DNA from: JBFLXB01 sp964570625
Lineage (GTDB): Bacteria; Nitrospirota; Nitrospiria; 2-01-FULL-66-17
Assembly (NCBI GenBank): GCA_964570625.1
Contig: CAZMYW010000013.1
Span: 1 to 46,883 of the forward strand
DNA length: 46,883 nucleotides
Direction: 5' to 3'
This document shows positions 15,558 through 25,019 of this stretch, piece after piece; position 1 is the first letter of the stretch, and the number at the start of each line of letters is the position of its first letter. The translations under genes were made by a program, and so were the position numbers. Below the pieces are notes generated by a model. It worked only from the letters and a program-made list of their open reading frames with translations. It was not told the origin of the DNA and made no database searches.

Positions 15558-16390
15558 TGTACGAGTGGTGTTCCGAGATCAGAACGCTGCGTGACGCCTA
15601 TCTTGATGGCGAGTTGGACGTCAGGGAGTCTCTTCGCGTCGAATCGCACCTGCAAGGGTGCGAGGAATGCCGCGAGAGCTTCCTCGCTGACAAGGAATTC
15701 CAGGACCTGGTACGTCAAGGCCTGGCCGTTTCCCACGCGCCCGAGTTCACTGCTCGGTGTATCCAAACAGCCCTGGACCGAGCAGCCAGGCAACAAGTTC
15801 GAGCCCGGCGTTCTTGGGGTCTCCCGTCGATGGCGGCCGCACTCGCTCTGATCGCGGGCGTAGTGGCGTTCGTAGCGATGAGTGAGTCGAGCGCTCGCGT
15901 ACCACGCCTGGTGAAGGTGGCGGTCGAGGAGCATACGGCCTACCTTCGCAATCCCGCGTCGCTAGACATCACGAGCAACGATGGTGCGGTGGTATCGGCT
16001 TGGCTAGAGGAGCGACTACACTTCGATATCGGAATCCCTCAAACATCGACGCCCACACACGAGTTGATTGGCGGCAGCGTGGTGGTCGATGCCCAAACAC
16101 CTGCGGCATACCTCGCGTACCGAACTGGTGATGAGACCGTGTCGCTCCTCGTGACGCCTCCCCAGGAAACTCGTCTCAATGGGCGCGCGGTGATCAGCTT
16201 TCGCAATATCCTGTTTCATCCAGCCGAAGTGTCCGGCTACCATACGCTGGAATGGTCCGACGGTGGGCATACCTACGTCTTGGTATCCACGAGCCCGGAG
16301 ATAGTGAACCGGGGATGCCAAATCTGTCATGGCTCAGATGCAGGTCGGAGCCTCCTCGCGGGCTTCACCAGCGGCACCAACGGAATCTAG
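15557..16390 (+). CDS. Transmembrane zinc-finger anti-sigma factor with a CxxCH haem motif
   Basis: This is a 277-residue anti-sigma factor. The cytoplasmic N-terminal zinc-binding domain has C5, H31, C35 and C38 (HLQGCEEC) and should hold the co-translated ECF sigma factor. A single membrane helix spans about 89-108, then a periplasmic domain of some 165 residues. Near the C-terminus C254-Q-I-C257-H258 is a canonical CxxCH site for covalent haem c attachment in the periplasm. This suggests a redox- or ligand-sensing anti-sigma factor. Known zinc-finger anti-sigma factors mostly sense through proteolysis or thiols. One short CxxCH could also be chance or a metal site, and the axial ligand is not identified. 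Confidence 0.85.
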   Translation: MYEWCSEIRTLRDAYLDGELDVRESLRVESHLQGCEECRESFLADKEFQDLVRQGLAVSHAPEFTARCIQTALDRAARQQVRARRSWGLPSMAAALALIAGVVAFVAMSESSARVPRLVKVAVEEHTAYLRNPASLDITSNDGAVVSAWLEERLHFDIGIPQTSTPTHELIGGSVVVDAQTPAAYLAYRTGDETVSLLVTPPQETRLNGRAVISFRNILFHPAEVSGYHTLEWSDGGHTYVLVSTSPEIVNRGCQICHGSDAGRSLLAGFTSGTNGI

Positions 16391-16455
16391 CTTTAGCTTC
16401 CGGACCAAGTCACGCCGAACCCGCTCGGTTTTCGCCTCATAGGTCTACCGCGCTT

Positions 16456-17718
16456 TTACGCGGACTTGACTCCAACATCCTGGTCGTAGATCAGGATGGG
16501 TTCGGCCGTATTCTGGATCGCCTCTTCCGTGATGATGCATTCTTTGACGTTCTTCGACGAAGGAATTTCGTACATGAGTTCCAGCATCACACGCTCAAGA
16601 ATCGCCCGCAGGCCTCGCGCCCCGGTCTTCTGCGCGTAGGCTCGGCGAGCCACTTCAGCTAACGCGCCCGCCGTAAACTTGAGCCGGACTTTCTCAAACG
16701 AAAACAGCCGCTCGTACTGTTTGACCAGAGCGTTCTTCGGCTCACTGAGAATCTTGACCAGCGCGTGCTCGTCCAGATCATCCAAAGTGGCCAGGACGGG
16801 AAGCCGACCCACAAACTCTGGAATCAGCCCGAACTTCAGCAAATCCTCGGGCTCAACGTGCGCCAGCGTGTCCCCGAGGCGACGCTCCTCGCGACTCTTG
16901 ATGTCGGCGCCGAACCCCATCACTCGGCTCTGAAGACGCTGGCCGATCAGCGACTCGATGCCCACAAAGGCGCCCCCACAGATGAACAGGATCTGACTGG
17001 TATCGACCTGAATAAACTCCTGGTGAGGGTGCTTGCGCCCGCCCTGTGGGGGCACGTTGGCAACGGTGCCTTCGACCAGCTTGAGCAGCGCCTGCTGTAC
17101 ACCTTCACCTGAGACGTCCCGAGTGATTGATGGGGAGTCGCTCTTGCGGCTAATCTTATCGATTTCATCGATATAAACGATACCTCGCTCGGCTTTCTCA
17201 ATATCGTAGTCCGCAGCTTGGAGCAACTTCAGGATAATGTTCTCGACGTCTTCACCGACGTATCCAGCCTCGGTTAGAGTCGTGGCGTCGGCGATGGTAA
17301 ACGGGACATCGAGAATGCGCGCCAGTGTCTGCGCCAACAACGTCTTTCCAGTTCCAGTCGGACCGATCAAGAGAATATTGCCCTTCTGAAGCTCGACGTC
17401 ACTGCCGCTCGATACCGCGTTGATGCGTTTGTAGTGATTGTGCACTGCCACGGCCAGCACCTTTTTCGCCCGATCTTGGCCTACCACGTACTGATCGAGG
17501 ATACGCTTGATTTCGACGGGCTTGGGGAGCGCGGACGAGGTCACCAGTTGCTTCTCGCCCTCCGCTTCTTCGGCGATGATATCGTTGCAGAGGTCGATGC
17601 ACTCGTCGCAAATGTAGACCGTCGGTCCGGCGATCAGCTTGCGGACTTCGTCGCGGCTCTTTCCGCAAAACGAGCATCGTAGTCCGTCCGTCCGATCCGA
17701 TTTCCGCTTGTCGTCCAC
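16456..17718 (-). CDS. clpX: ATP-dependent protease ATP-binding subunit ClpX
   Basis: ClpX is the AAA+ unfoldase that feeds ssrA-tagged and other proteins to ClpP. The 420-residue protein has the N-terminal C4 zinc finger (CSFCGKS...CDECIDLC), Walker A GPTGTGKT, Walker B VYIDEIDKI, and the ClpP-docking region around the IGF-type loop. Sensor and arginine-finger segments are also present. The GTG start at 17716-17718 is preceded by GAGAGG. It lies 46 bp downstream of clpP and is co-transcribed with tig and clpP. It ends convergently with the anti-sigma gene. Confidence 0.97.
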   Translation of the reverse strand: MDDKRKSDRTDGLRCSFCGKSRDEVRKLIAGPTVYICDECIDLCNDIIAEEAEGEKQLVTSSALPKPVEIKRILDQYVVGQDRAKKVLAVAVHNHYKRINAVSSGSDVELQKGNILLIGPTGTGKTLLAQTLARILDVPFTIADATTLTEAGYVGEDVENIILKLLQAADYDIEKAERGIVYIDEIDKISRKSDSPSITRDVSGEGVQQALLKLVEGTVANVPPQGGRKHPHQEFIQVDTSQILFICGGAFVGIESLIGQRLQSRVMGFGADIKSREERRLGDTLAHVEPEDLLKFGLIPEFVGRLPVLATLDDLDEHALVKILSEPKNALVKQYERLFSFEKVRLKFTAGALAEVARRAYAQKTGARGLRAILERVMLELMYEIPSSKNVKECIITEEAIQNTAEPILIYDQDVGVKSA

Positions 17719-17764
17719 CCTCAGCCTCTCCCCCCAGCGCTCGCGTCTCGCGTGAAGCGCCGAC

Positions 17765-18361
17765 CTAAGTTTTCACCGCGACGGGCACCCGCTCAAGGAT
17801 GCCGTCAATGAGGCCATACTCTTTGGCCTCCTCACCCGATAGGAAGTAATCGCGCTCCGTGTCCAACTGGATCCGCTCCAGCGACTGGCCCGTATGTTTG
17901 GCCAGAATCTGATTGAGCCGTTCGCGCGTCCGCAGAATCTCTTTGGCATGGATGCCAATGTCCGTGGCCTGCCCCTGAAACCCACCCATGGGCTGGTGGA
18001 TCATGATCCGCGCGTTGGGGAGCGCGTAGCGTTTGCCTCGAGCTCCGGCCGCCAGCAACAGCGCACCCATGCTCGACGCTTGGCCGATGCAGATCGTCGA
18101 CACGTCCGATTTAATGTACTGCATCGTGTCGTAGATGGCGAGGCCCGCCGTCACCAGGCCTCCAGGGCTGTTGACGTACATACTGATGTCCTTCGACGGA
18201 TCTTCGGCTTCCAGGAACAATAGCTGCGCAATGATCAGATTGGCGTATATGTCGTCGATCGGAGTGCCCACGATAATGATCCGGTCTTTCAAAAGACGGG
18301 AGTAAATGTCGTAGGCTCGTTCTCCTCGGTTCGTCTGTTCGATCACCATCGGTACCAGCAT
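17765..18361 (-). CDS. clpP: ATP-dependent Clp protease proteolytic subunit
   Basis: ClpP forms the two-ring, 14-subunit serine protease chamber used by ClpX. The 198-residue protein opens MVIEQTNRGERAYDIYSRLL and has the catalytic Ser in GQASSMGALLLAAG, the His in MIHQPMGG and the Asp in DTERDYFL. ATG at 18359-18361 has AAGGAG six bases upstream. The tig-clpP-clpX order is standard. Confidence 0.98.
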   Translation of the reverse strand: MLVPMVIEQTNRGERAYDIYSRLLKDRIIIVGTPIDDIYANLIIAQLLFLEAEDPSKDISMYVNSPGGLVTAGLAIYDTMQYIKSDVSTICIGQASSMGALLLAAGARGKRYALPNARIMIHQPMGGFQGQATDIGIHAKEILRTRERLNQILAKHTGQSLERIQLDTERDYFLSGEEAKEYGLIDGILERVPVAVKT

Positions 18362-18406
18362 GCCGCGCTCCTTACAATAACGAAAGGGGATCCGTCCCCC
18401 CCGTGA

Positions 18407-19720
18407 TTACCTAGGCTCCTGACCGCCGGTGGAGCCGTCTTCTTCCCTCACATCCGCATGTGCGATTAACCAGTCCAGGGCCTTGTCTCGACGCAAGGTG
18501 GCGCGGAGGCCCACAAACTCGCCACTTTCACCCGCCAAGATACGACGCATCTCTCGCACGTCGGAACGGGTTTCGGCCGACAGACGCTGTACCTCGTGTT
18601 CAATTTCGTCCGATCCGACGCTGAGCCCTTCCCGATCGGCGATCGCCTCCAATATGAGGTCCCCCTTGACGCGTTCCTCCGCGGCGCGTTCCACCTGACG
18701 GGTGAGCGTGTCCTGATCCAAGCCCGGAACCGGTCGGCCCTGCGCGGCGGCTTCGAGATGGCGCTCCGCGCGTTCCCGAAGCAACGCAGCCTCTCGCTGC
18801 ACCAGGCTCGGAGGCGGGTCCACCTGATGGCGATCCACCAGCCCTTTGAGCAGGGCCCGACGCTCTTCGGCCCGTTGATCCGCTTCCTTGCGCCGAGCGA
18901 TCTCGGACCGCACACGTTCACGAAGCGCCGCGAGCGACTCCATCCCGACGTCCTTCGCCAACTCGTCATCCAGCGCCGGCAACACCTGTTCCTTCACCTC
19001 CACGACACTCACCGTGAACCGCACCCGCCGACCTGCCAATCGCGCGTTGTGATGGTCGGCCGGAAACGCCACCTCGGTGTCGACGCGGTCGCCTTTGCGG
19101 CAACCGCTCAACGCGGCTTCGATCTCCGCCACCACGGACTTCGCGCCCACATGCACCAGGTAGCCTTTCGCGCCGGACTCCGGCAACGGCTTGTCGTCGA
19201 CGAATCCCTCGAAATCGATGACCGCAAAATCGCCCTCCACAATCGCGTGATCCTCACCCGTACTCACCAATTCGGCCTGACGCAACCGGATGTTCTCCAG
19301 GGCCGCGTCCACCTCGCCGCTGTCTACCACCAAACGAACCCGTTGAAGGGGCAGCCCGCGATAGGGCTGCAGAGCAATCGTCGGCCGCACTTCAACCACC
19401 GCGCGAAACACGAGCGGCGCATCTTTCGACACGGACAGCTGTTCGATCGTCGGGAGCTGGACTGGGACCAAACCCGCTTCCTTGATCGCCTGGTCGTAGA
19501 ATTTGGGAACCAATCGGTTGATCACGTCGTCGGTCGCTTCTCGCAAAAACCGTTTCTCCAGCACGGCCAACGGCACTTTCCCGGGACGAAAACCCGCGAC
19601 CTTGACGCGCCGACCCAACTCCGCATAGGCAGACGCGAATTCATCGCCTACGACGGACGGCTCTACCTCAACAGAGAGCGCGCGTTTGACAGAGGATAGC
19701 GTTTCGATCGAAACTTTCAT
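18407..19720 (-). CDS. tig: Trigger factor
   Basis: Trigger factor is the ribosome-bound chaperone at the peptide exit tunnel. The 437-residue protein has the N-terminal ribosome-binding domain with the signature GFRPGKVPLAVLEKRF, a central FKBP-type prolyl isomerase domain (about residues 150-240), and a long helical C-terminal domain rich in Arg and Glu. It starts at ATG 19718-19720 behind GGGGGAAT. The gene follows three tRNA genes on the same strand and leads into clpP-clpX. Confidence 0.97.
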   Translation of the reverse strand: MKVSIETLSSVKRALSVEVEPSVVGDEFASAYAELGRRVKVAGFRPGKVPLAVLEKRFLREATDDVINRLVPKFYDQAIKEAGLVPVQLPTIEQLSVSKDAPLVFRAVVEVRPTIALQPYRGLPLQRVRLVVDSGEVDAALENIRLRQAELVSTGEDHAIVEGDFAVIDFEGFVDDKPLPESGAKGYLVHVGAKSVVAEIEAALSGCRKGDRVDTEVAFPADHHNARLAGRRVRFTVSVVEVKEQVLPALDDELAKDVGMESLAALRERVRSEIARRKEADQRAEERRALLKGLVDRHQVDPPPSLVQREAALLRERAERHLEAAAQGRPVPGLDQDTLTRQVERAAEERVKGDLILEAIADREGLSVGSDEIEHEVQRLSAETRSDVREMRRILAGESGEFVGLRATLRRDKALDWLIAHADVREEDGSTGGQEPR

Positions 19721-19792
19721 ATTCCCCCGCCATGATGGCTTAGCATGGTGACCCCCGCTCGAAGGAGGCAGCGGTCACAGGCACTGGGGCCG

Positions 19793-19877
19793 TGGTGCGA
19801 GAGGGGGGACTTGAACCCCCACGGGGTGACCCACCAGATCCTAAGTCTGGCGCGTCTGCCAGTTCCGCCACTCTCGC
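19793..19877 (-). tRNA. tRNA-Leu (anticodon UAG)
   Basis: The minus strand folds as a class II tRNA of 85 bases including an encoded CCA. The acceptor GCGAGAG pairs with CTCTCGC. The anticodon stem CCAGA/TCTGG has loop CTTAGGA, giving anticodon UAG for CUA leucine codons. There is a variable arm and a T-arm GGGGGTTCAAGTCCCCC. Confidence 0.97.
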
Positions 19878-19995
19878 ACGGATCGACCACGTCCCTCCTC
19901 CCAGCCACACGCCTTGTCCTCCCGTGGCGCTCGGCGAGGGTTACTCGGTCCTGTTCCTGAACCCTGCGGGGTCTGGCGTCGCTGAGAGGCGGGGT

Positions 19996-20071
<76 letters not shown>

Positions 20072-20085
20072 ACGTATCTCGACAA

Positions 20086-20161
20086 TGGCGCGCCTGGAGG
20101 GAATTGAACCCCCGACACATGGCTCCGGAGGCCATTGCTCTATCCGCTGAGCTACAGGCGC
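20086..20161 (-). tRNA. tRNA-Arg (anticodon CCG)
   Basis: This is a 76-base cloverleaf with encoded CCA. The acceptor is GCGCCTG/CAGGCGC, and the anticodon stem ATGGC/GCCAT has loop CTCCGGA, giving CCG for CGG codons. It is the first gene of the tRNA-Arg-Lys-Leu-tig run. Confidence 0.97.
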
Positions 20162-20244
20162 AGGACACTGCTCCGCGCGGGCGGGCACGGGCTGTCGCGC
20201 CAAACAACACCCCGCTGCACCAAACGCCCCTGAAAAGCGCGCGT

Positions 20245-20274
20245 ATTCTACCGGACCATCCGGCGGTTTGTCAA
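20245..20274 (-). promoter_or_regulatory. Promoter of the tRNA-tig-clpPX run
   Basis: On the minus strand TTGACA (20269-20274), an 18-bp spacer and TAGAAT (20245-20250) lie 84 bp upstream of tRNA-Arg. The -35 falls inside an 8-bp perfect inverted repeat, GGCGGTTT-GTCA-AAACCGCC (20262-20281). That repeat could be the terminator hairpin of the penicillin-binding protein gene or an operator. Confidence 0.7.
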
Positions 20275-20333
20275 AACCGCCCACGATATTCTCACGAAGA
20301 ATGCGTCCGTATCGGATCTGCCGCCGCACGCCG

Positions 20334-22688
20334 TCAGATTCCGCGGTCGATTTCACGGAACCGCGACACATTCGTACTCGGTCTGGACACGGCGGTGGGC
20401 TCGGTATCCCGAACGAAAATTTCGACTTTCGCGGCTCCACCCGGCGCCGCCAGCCCCCCGGTGTCGGGATCAACTTTTGCAAAGACAATGCCATCCGGAA
20501 TCGGGAACGCCTGCACCGGAAGGTGCGTCAGCGCCTCCTTCATAAACGCCACCCAGACTGGCAACGCCACGGATGCCCCCGCCTCGCGATCTCCGAGCGA
20601 GCGACGGTCGTCGAATCCCACCCACACCCCGGTCGCCAGATTCGGGGCATATCCGACAAACCACGCATCCGCAAACTCGTTAGTCGTCCCGGTCTTGCCA
20701 GCCACCGGACGGCCCAAACCCCGAGCACGAACGCCGGTTCCTGATTGCACAACATCTTCGAGCATGTTGGTCACGATGTACGCCGTCTCCCGCGACACGA
20801 CGGCGGTCGGAGCCGGCTCGTAGTAGGCCAGCACCGTGCCACCGTGATCGGTCACCGACCGCAAGCCGACCGGCTCGACTCGCCGACCCTCCGCGGCAAA
20901 CACCCCCAGCGCGGACGTCACCTCCAACAATCCAACGCTCGAAGAGCCCAGCGCCAGCGACAGGTCTTTGGCCAGCGGGCTCGTGATCCCGAGACGGCGG
21001 GTAAAGTCGATCGCCGACTGAACACCGACCTGCTCTAACAGCTTGACCGTCGCCACGTTCCGCGAGTGAATCAGCGCGTCGCGCATCGAGATCGGCCCGT
21101 AGAAGCGGTCTTCGTAGTTGGTCGGCTTCCACACGCGCTGGAGGACCGGGTCATCGTACATCACCGGCGAATCCACCAAGATCGATGACGGCGTCCATCC
21201 CTTGTCGATGGCGGCGGCATAGATAAACGGCTTGAATGCCGAGCCTGGTTGGCGACGCGCGGACACGGCGCGGTTGAACTCGCTTCGCTTGAAGTCGTAG
21301 CCGCCCACCATTGAACGGATGGCGCCGGTCCTCGGGTCCAACGCGATCAACGCACCCTCGACGAGCGGCTCCTGCTCCAGGGCGAGCGACAACGTTCCGT
21401 TGGGCTCCCGACGCTTGACGCGCACCAGGATGCGGTCACCCGTTGCGAGGATCTTGCTCAGGGGCGCCTGGCCGCGCATCTCGGTCGTGAGGAAATCCGG
21501 GGGCAGCAGGCGTTTACGCGCCCACGCCGCATCATCGATCGCAAGCACGCCCGAGCCGCCGGCCGCCAGGTCGATCTCAGCCTGCTGCAAGCCCACCTTC
21601 GCCACGACGCCCTCCACAACGTCTCCGGGCTTGGGCGGTGGCGCGGTCAGTCGTCCGGCGGGCGCGCCCGGTTGAGAAGACGGAGCTTCTTCGCCGCGCG
21701 TCATCGGGCCTCGGTAGCCCTGCCGTTTGTCGATCGCCCTTAGCCCCTCACGCAACGCGTCCACAGCGGCTTTCTGCATGTCGACGTTCAGGGTCGTGTA
21801 GACGTTGAGGCCGCCCTTGTAGACCATTTCTTCCCCGTAGGTGGCGGTGAGTTGTTGGCGGAGGTATTCCAGAAAGTACGGGGCAATGGCTTCCTGCGGC
21901 TGATACTTCGCGAAGTACAGGTCCTGCTGGTACGCCTCACGAAACTCCGCGTCGGTCAGGAATCCCTCATCCAACATGCGTTTGAGCACCACGCCTTGGC
22001 GCTGCTTGGCGCGGTCCGGATAGAAGTACGGCGAGTAGTTGGTCGGCGCCTTGGGTAACCCGGCGACAAACGCCATCTCTGAGAGCGTCAGATCGCCGAC
22101 GTCTTTGGCGAAGTACGTGCGGGATGCGGCCTGCACGCCGTAGGCTCCGTGGCCAAAATAAATCTGATTGAGGTACATCTCCATGATTTCATCTTTGGCC
22201 AACAGGCGCTCGATTTTCAGCGCCAACAGCATTTCTTTGGCCTTACGGCTGAGGGTTTTCTCTTGGGTTAGGAATAACGAGCGTGCCAATTGTTGCGTAA
22301 TCGTGCTGGCACCTTCCCGCAACTGCATCGAGACCAGATCGACCACCAAGGCTTTGACGATGCGGATCAGGTCCAGCCCCTCGTGGCGATAAAAGCGTGA
22401 ATCTTCGACCGCCACGACGGCGTCGATCAGCCCTTTGGGAATGCGAGCCAATGGAGTGAGCACGCGCTTTTCCACGAAGAACTGCCCGATTTGTCGGTTG
22501 TCGTCCGCATAGACCCGCGTGACGAGGCTCGGTTGATAGGACCGGAGCGCCCCGATGTCCGGAAGATTGCGAGAGAGCGCCCAGACCGCGGCGCCGCCCG
22601 CCACAACCGCGACGAGCCCCAGCACCCCCGCGGCCATCATCCACGGCGCAACGCCCCGCCACACTCGCTGTATCCGATCGAACGTCAC
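20334..22688 (-). CDS. Penicillin-binding protein 1A family (bifunctional)
   Basis: This class A PBP polymerises and crosslinks peptidoglycan at the outer face of the inner membrane. The 784-residue protein has an N-terminal membrane helix (about 18-38). The GT51 glycosyltransferase domain has catalytic Glu95 in VEDSRFYRHEGLD and the motif STITQQLARSLFL. An OB-like insert lies at about 340-430. The transpeptidase domain has SxxK near residue 481 (GSAFKPF), an SRN motif and the KTG motif in GKTGTTNEF. The GTG at 22686-22688, 7 bp after comM, is preferred, since longer starts overlap comM. Confidence 0.95.
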   Translation of the reverse strand: MTFDRIQRVWRGVAPWMMAAGVLGLVAVVAGGAAVWALSRNLPDIGALRSYQPSLVTRVYADDNRQIGQFFVEKRVLTPLARIPKGLIDAVVAVEDSRFYRHEGLDLIRIVKALVVDLVSMQLREGASTITQQLARSLFLTQEKTLSRKAKEMLLALKIERLLAKDEIMEMYLNQIYFGHGAYGVQAASRTYFAKDVGDLTLSEMAFVAGLPKAPTNYSPYFYPDRAKQRQGVVLKRMLDEGFLTDAEFREAYQQDLYFAKYQPQEAIAPYFLEYLRQQLTATYGEEMVYKGGLNVYTTLNVDMQKAAVDALREGLRAIDKRQGYRGPMTRGEEAPSSQPGAPAGRLTAPPPKPGDVVEGVVAKVGLQQAEIDLAAGGSGVLAIDDAAWARKRLLPPDFLTTEMRGQAPLSKILATGDRILVRVKRREPNGTLSLALEQEPLVEGALIALDPRTGAIRSMVGGYDFKRSEFNRAVSARRQPGSAFKPFIYAAAIDKGWTPSSILVDSPVMYDDPVLQRVWKPTNYEDRFYGPISMRDALIHSRNVATVKLLEQVGVQSAIDFTRRLGITSPLAKDLSLALGSSSVGLLEVTSALGVFAAEGRRVEPVGLRSVTDHGGTVLAYYEPAPTAVVSRETAYIVTNMLEDVVQSGTGVRARGLGRPVAGKTGTTNEFADAWFVGYAPNLATGVWVGFDDRRSLGDREAGASVALPVWVAFMKEALTHLPVQAFPIPDGIVFAKVDPDTGGLAAPGGAAKVEIFVRDTEPTAVSRPSTNVSRFREIDRGI

Positions 22689-22695
22689 GAAAGGC

Positions 22696-24222
22696 TCAAT
22701 GCACCGGACGGCGATCCAAACTCCGGTACTGGATCGCCTCCGCCACGTGACCCGACAACACCCGCTCCTGGCCGGCAAGATCCGCAATCGTCCGGGCGAC
22801 CTTGAGAATCCGGTGGTACGCCCGCGCCGAAAGCCCCAACCGCGCCATCGAGTGCTCGATCAGGCGGCGCGACTCGGGCCCGATCTCGCAGTGTCGCTTC
22901 AATAACCGCGGACGCAGTTGGGCGTTGCAGAACAGCCCATCGCTCTTGTACCGATCCTGCTGCAGCGCCCTCGCGTTCGCGACCCGCGTGCGCACGACCG
23001 AAGAGTCCTCCCCAGCACGATCGCTCGCCAGGTCTCCAAACGGCACGGCCGGCACTTCGAGGTGTAGGTCGATGCGATCCAGCAGCGGCCCAGACACTCT
23101 TGCTCGGTATCGCTGAATCTGCGTCGGCGTGCAGACGCACGCGTGGACACGATCCGAGAAGTAGCCACACGGACACGGGTTCATCGCGGCGATCAACATG
23201 AAACCCGCCGGATACGTCACGGACGCCGACGAGCGGGCGATGGTCACTCTCCCGTGCTCCAACGGCTGCCGCAGCACCTCCAGCACATTGCGCTTGAACT
23301 CCGGGAGTTCATCGAGAAACAACACCCCATGATGGGCGAGGCTGACCTCCCCTGGCTTCGGCACCTGGCCGCCGCCGACCAACCCGGCATCGGAGATCGT
23401 GTGGTGAGGCGCTTGAAACGGCCGTGACGACAGGAGAGGAGTCTCTGGGGAGAGCAGACCCATCACACTGTGAATTTTCGTGCACTCAAGGGCTTCATCG
23501 AGCGTCATTCGCGGCAGGATCGCGCTCAATGCTCTGGCCAACATGGTTTTTCCCGATCCCGGCGGACCGACCATCAAAACGTTATGTCCACCAGCCGCGG
23601 CCACTTCCAGGGCGCGCTTGGCGTGCTCCTGGCCCTTCACATCGGCAAAGTCATCGGCGTCGGCCGCAGACCGGGGCGGAGCTGTTACAGCTACGGCGGG
23701 TTGTAACGGCTGCCGGCCGTCGAGAAACTCCAGGACCTGGGGCAGCGTGCTCACCCCATAGACCGAAAGACCATCCACGATCGCCGCTTCACACGCGTTT
23801 TCCCGAGGAAGAATCACGCCCCGGAAGCCTGCCTTCTTCGCAGCGAGCGCCATCGGAAGGACGCCTCGCACTGGACGGATCTGTCCGTCCAGCGAAAGTT
23901 CTCCGACAAATACGTAAGACGCAATCCGATCGGCCGCAAGCACTTTTTCCGCCGCAAGGATACCCACGGCCATGGGGAGATCGAATGCGGACCCTTCTTT
24001 CTTGACGTCGGCCGGCGCCAAGTTGACCGTGATGCGTTTGATGGGAAAGTTGAGGCCCGTGTTTTTCATCGCGGCCCGAACACGGTCTTTGGCTTCTTTG
24101 ACCGCCAGATCCGGCAGCCCGACAATGGAAAACATAGGGAGTCCCTGCGAGATGTCCACCTCTACGTCCACCAGGTACCCGTTAAGGCCGAACACCGCAC
24201 TGCTCTGCACCTTTGCCAGCAT
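22696..24222 (-). CDS. comM: YifB/ComM family Mg chelatase-like AAA ATPase
   Basis: The 508-residue protein starts MLAKVQSSAVFGLNGYLVDV, a hallmark of the ComM/YifB family. It has the N-terminal Lon-like fold, a central Mg-chelatase AAA domain with Walker A GPPGSGKT, and a C-terminal Mg-chelatase domain with a cluster of cysteines (CPCGYF). ComM is a helicase-like ATPase that promotes branch migration during natural transformation, so a DNA-uptake or recombination role is plausible. ATG at 24220-24222 follows GAGAGGG. It is followed immediately by the penicillin-binding protein gene. Confidence 0.94.
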   Translation of the reverse strand: MLAKVQSSAVFGLNGYLVDVEVDISQGLPMFSIVGLPDLAVKEAKDRVRAAMKNTGLNFPIKRITVNLAPADVKKEGSAFDLPMAVGILAAEKVLAADRIASYVFVGELSLDGQIRPVRGVLPMALAAKKAGFRGVILPRENACEAAIVDGLSVYGVSTLPQVLEFLDGRQPLQPAVAVTAPPRSAADADDFADVKGQEHAKRALEVAAAGGHNVLMVGPPGSGKTMLARALSAILPRMTLDEALECTKIHSVMGLLSPETPLLSSRPFQAPHHTISDAGLVGGGQVPKPGEVSLAHHGVLFLDELPEFKRNVLEVLRQPLEHGRVTIARSSASVTYPAGFMLIAAMNPCPCGYFSDRVHACVCTPTQIQRYRARVSGPLLDRIDLHLEVPAVPFGDLASDRAGEDSSVVRTRVANARALQQDRYKSDGLFCNAQLRPRLLKRHCEIGPESRRLIEHSMARLGLSARAYHRILKVARTIADLAGQERVLSGHVAEAIQYRSLDRRPVH

Positions 24223-24274
24223 CGAGATCCCTCTCGAATAGCGGAGCGTCAACCAACACGTCGGGCAGGAACGT

Positions 24275-24296
24275 CCCACTCGAACGAGCGAGTGGG
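24275..24296 (-). terminator. Hairpin downstream of the small lipoprotein gene
   Basis: CCCACTCG-AACGAG-CGAGTGGG is a perfect 8-bp stem with a 6-base loop in the gap between the lipoprotein gene and comM. It has no T-run on the minus-strand side, so this is a weak terminator prediction. Confidence 0.4.
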
Positions 24297-24361
24297 CCAA
24301 CGAGTGTACCACAGGGCACCAAACGGTGCGGTTCGCGACAACCGAAGGTCAGCCCGAGGGC

Positions 24362-24898
24362 CTAACGTTCGATCACGATCCCTGCCTGGGTCGTCGCTGT
24401 TTGGGTGGTGTTGTTCGCCCCAAACGACGCCTGCACCGTAAAGCCCCCGTCAATCGCGCGCGACATTGTCCCATCGCGGTTGATCAGCGTTGCGCTGAAC
24501 TGGAGAGCGCCCAACTCTGGAATCGTCAGCGGCACACGAAGGTCCCATCGCCCGTCGGTCACGGCCGCGATCCCCGGGGCCATGACCGCGAGATCGAATT
24601 CGTTGTGGGTGACCCGCCCTGACTGAGGATCTTCTACGTCTACGATCAAGGTCGTAGGTTCCTCGGCGAACCGAAACACCAGCGTGACATCCGCGGTCAC
24701 CCGGTACAGGGTGGGTTCGCTCGGGACTGTCAACAAGACCGGCGTGTTGTACTGATCCATCAGAACGAGCGTCAGCTCGACGACGTTGTCGTCGGCCCCC
24801 TGCGGATCAAGGGAGACGCCGCAGGCCGAAATCAACAGGCTGGCCGCAACGACGCTCGCCCCCTGCGACAGGGCCCACGGAAAGCCTGCGCCGGACAT
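24362..24898 (-). CDS. Hypothetical lipoprotein
   Basis: This 178-residue protein has a signal peptide ending in the lipobox LISAC, so the mature protein should be lipid-anchored. The rest is predicted beta-rich (alternating T/V stretches such as TLYRVTADVTLVFRF) with no motif I recognise. ATG at 24896-24898 has only a weak ribosome binding site (AGTGGG). It may be an immunoglobulin-like or secreted adhesion domain, but I cannot name a function. It lies downstream of the patatin gene on the same strand with a 121-bp gap. Confidence 0.7.
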   Translation of the reverse strand: MSGAGFPWALSQGASVVAASLLISACGVSLDPQGADDNVVELTLVLMDQYNTPVLLTVPSEPTLYRVTADVTLVFRFAEEPTTLIVDVEDPQSGRVTHNEFDLAVMAPGIAAVTDGRWDLRVPLTIPELGALQFSATLINRDGTMSRAIDGGFTVQASFGANNTTQTATTQAGIVIER

Positions 24899-25019
24899 GA
24901 CCCACTCTAAACCACGTGAGGGGACGGAGTAAAGAGCAGGACAGAGCAAACCGGCGGAGGACACCAAACCACCGGGAGGTTCGATCACGAGCGACGAGAG
25001 GACTCGATGCGTGACGTGT

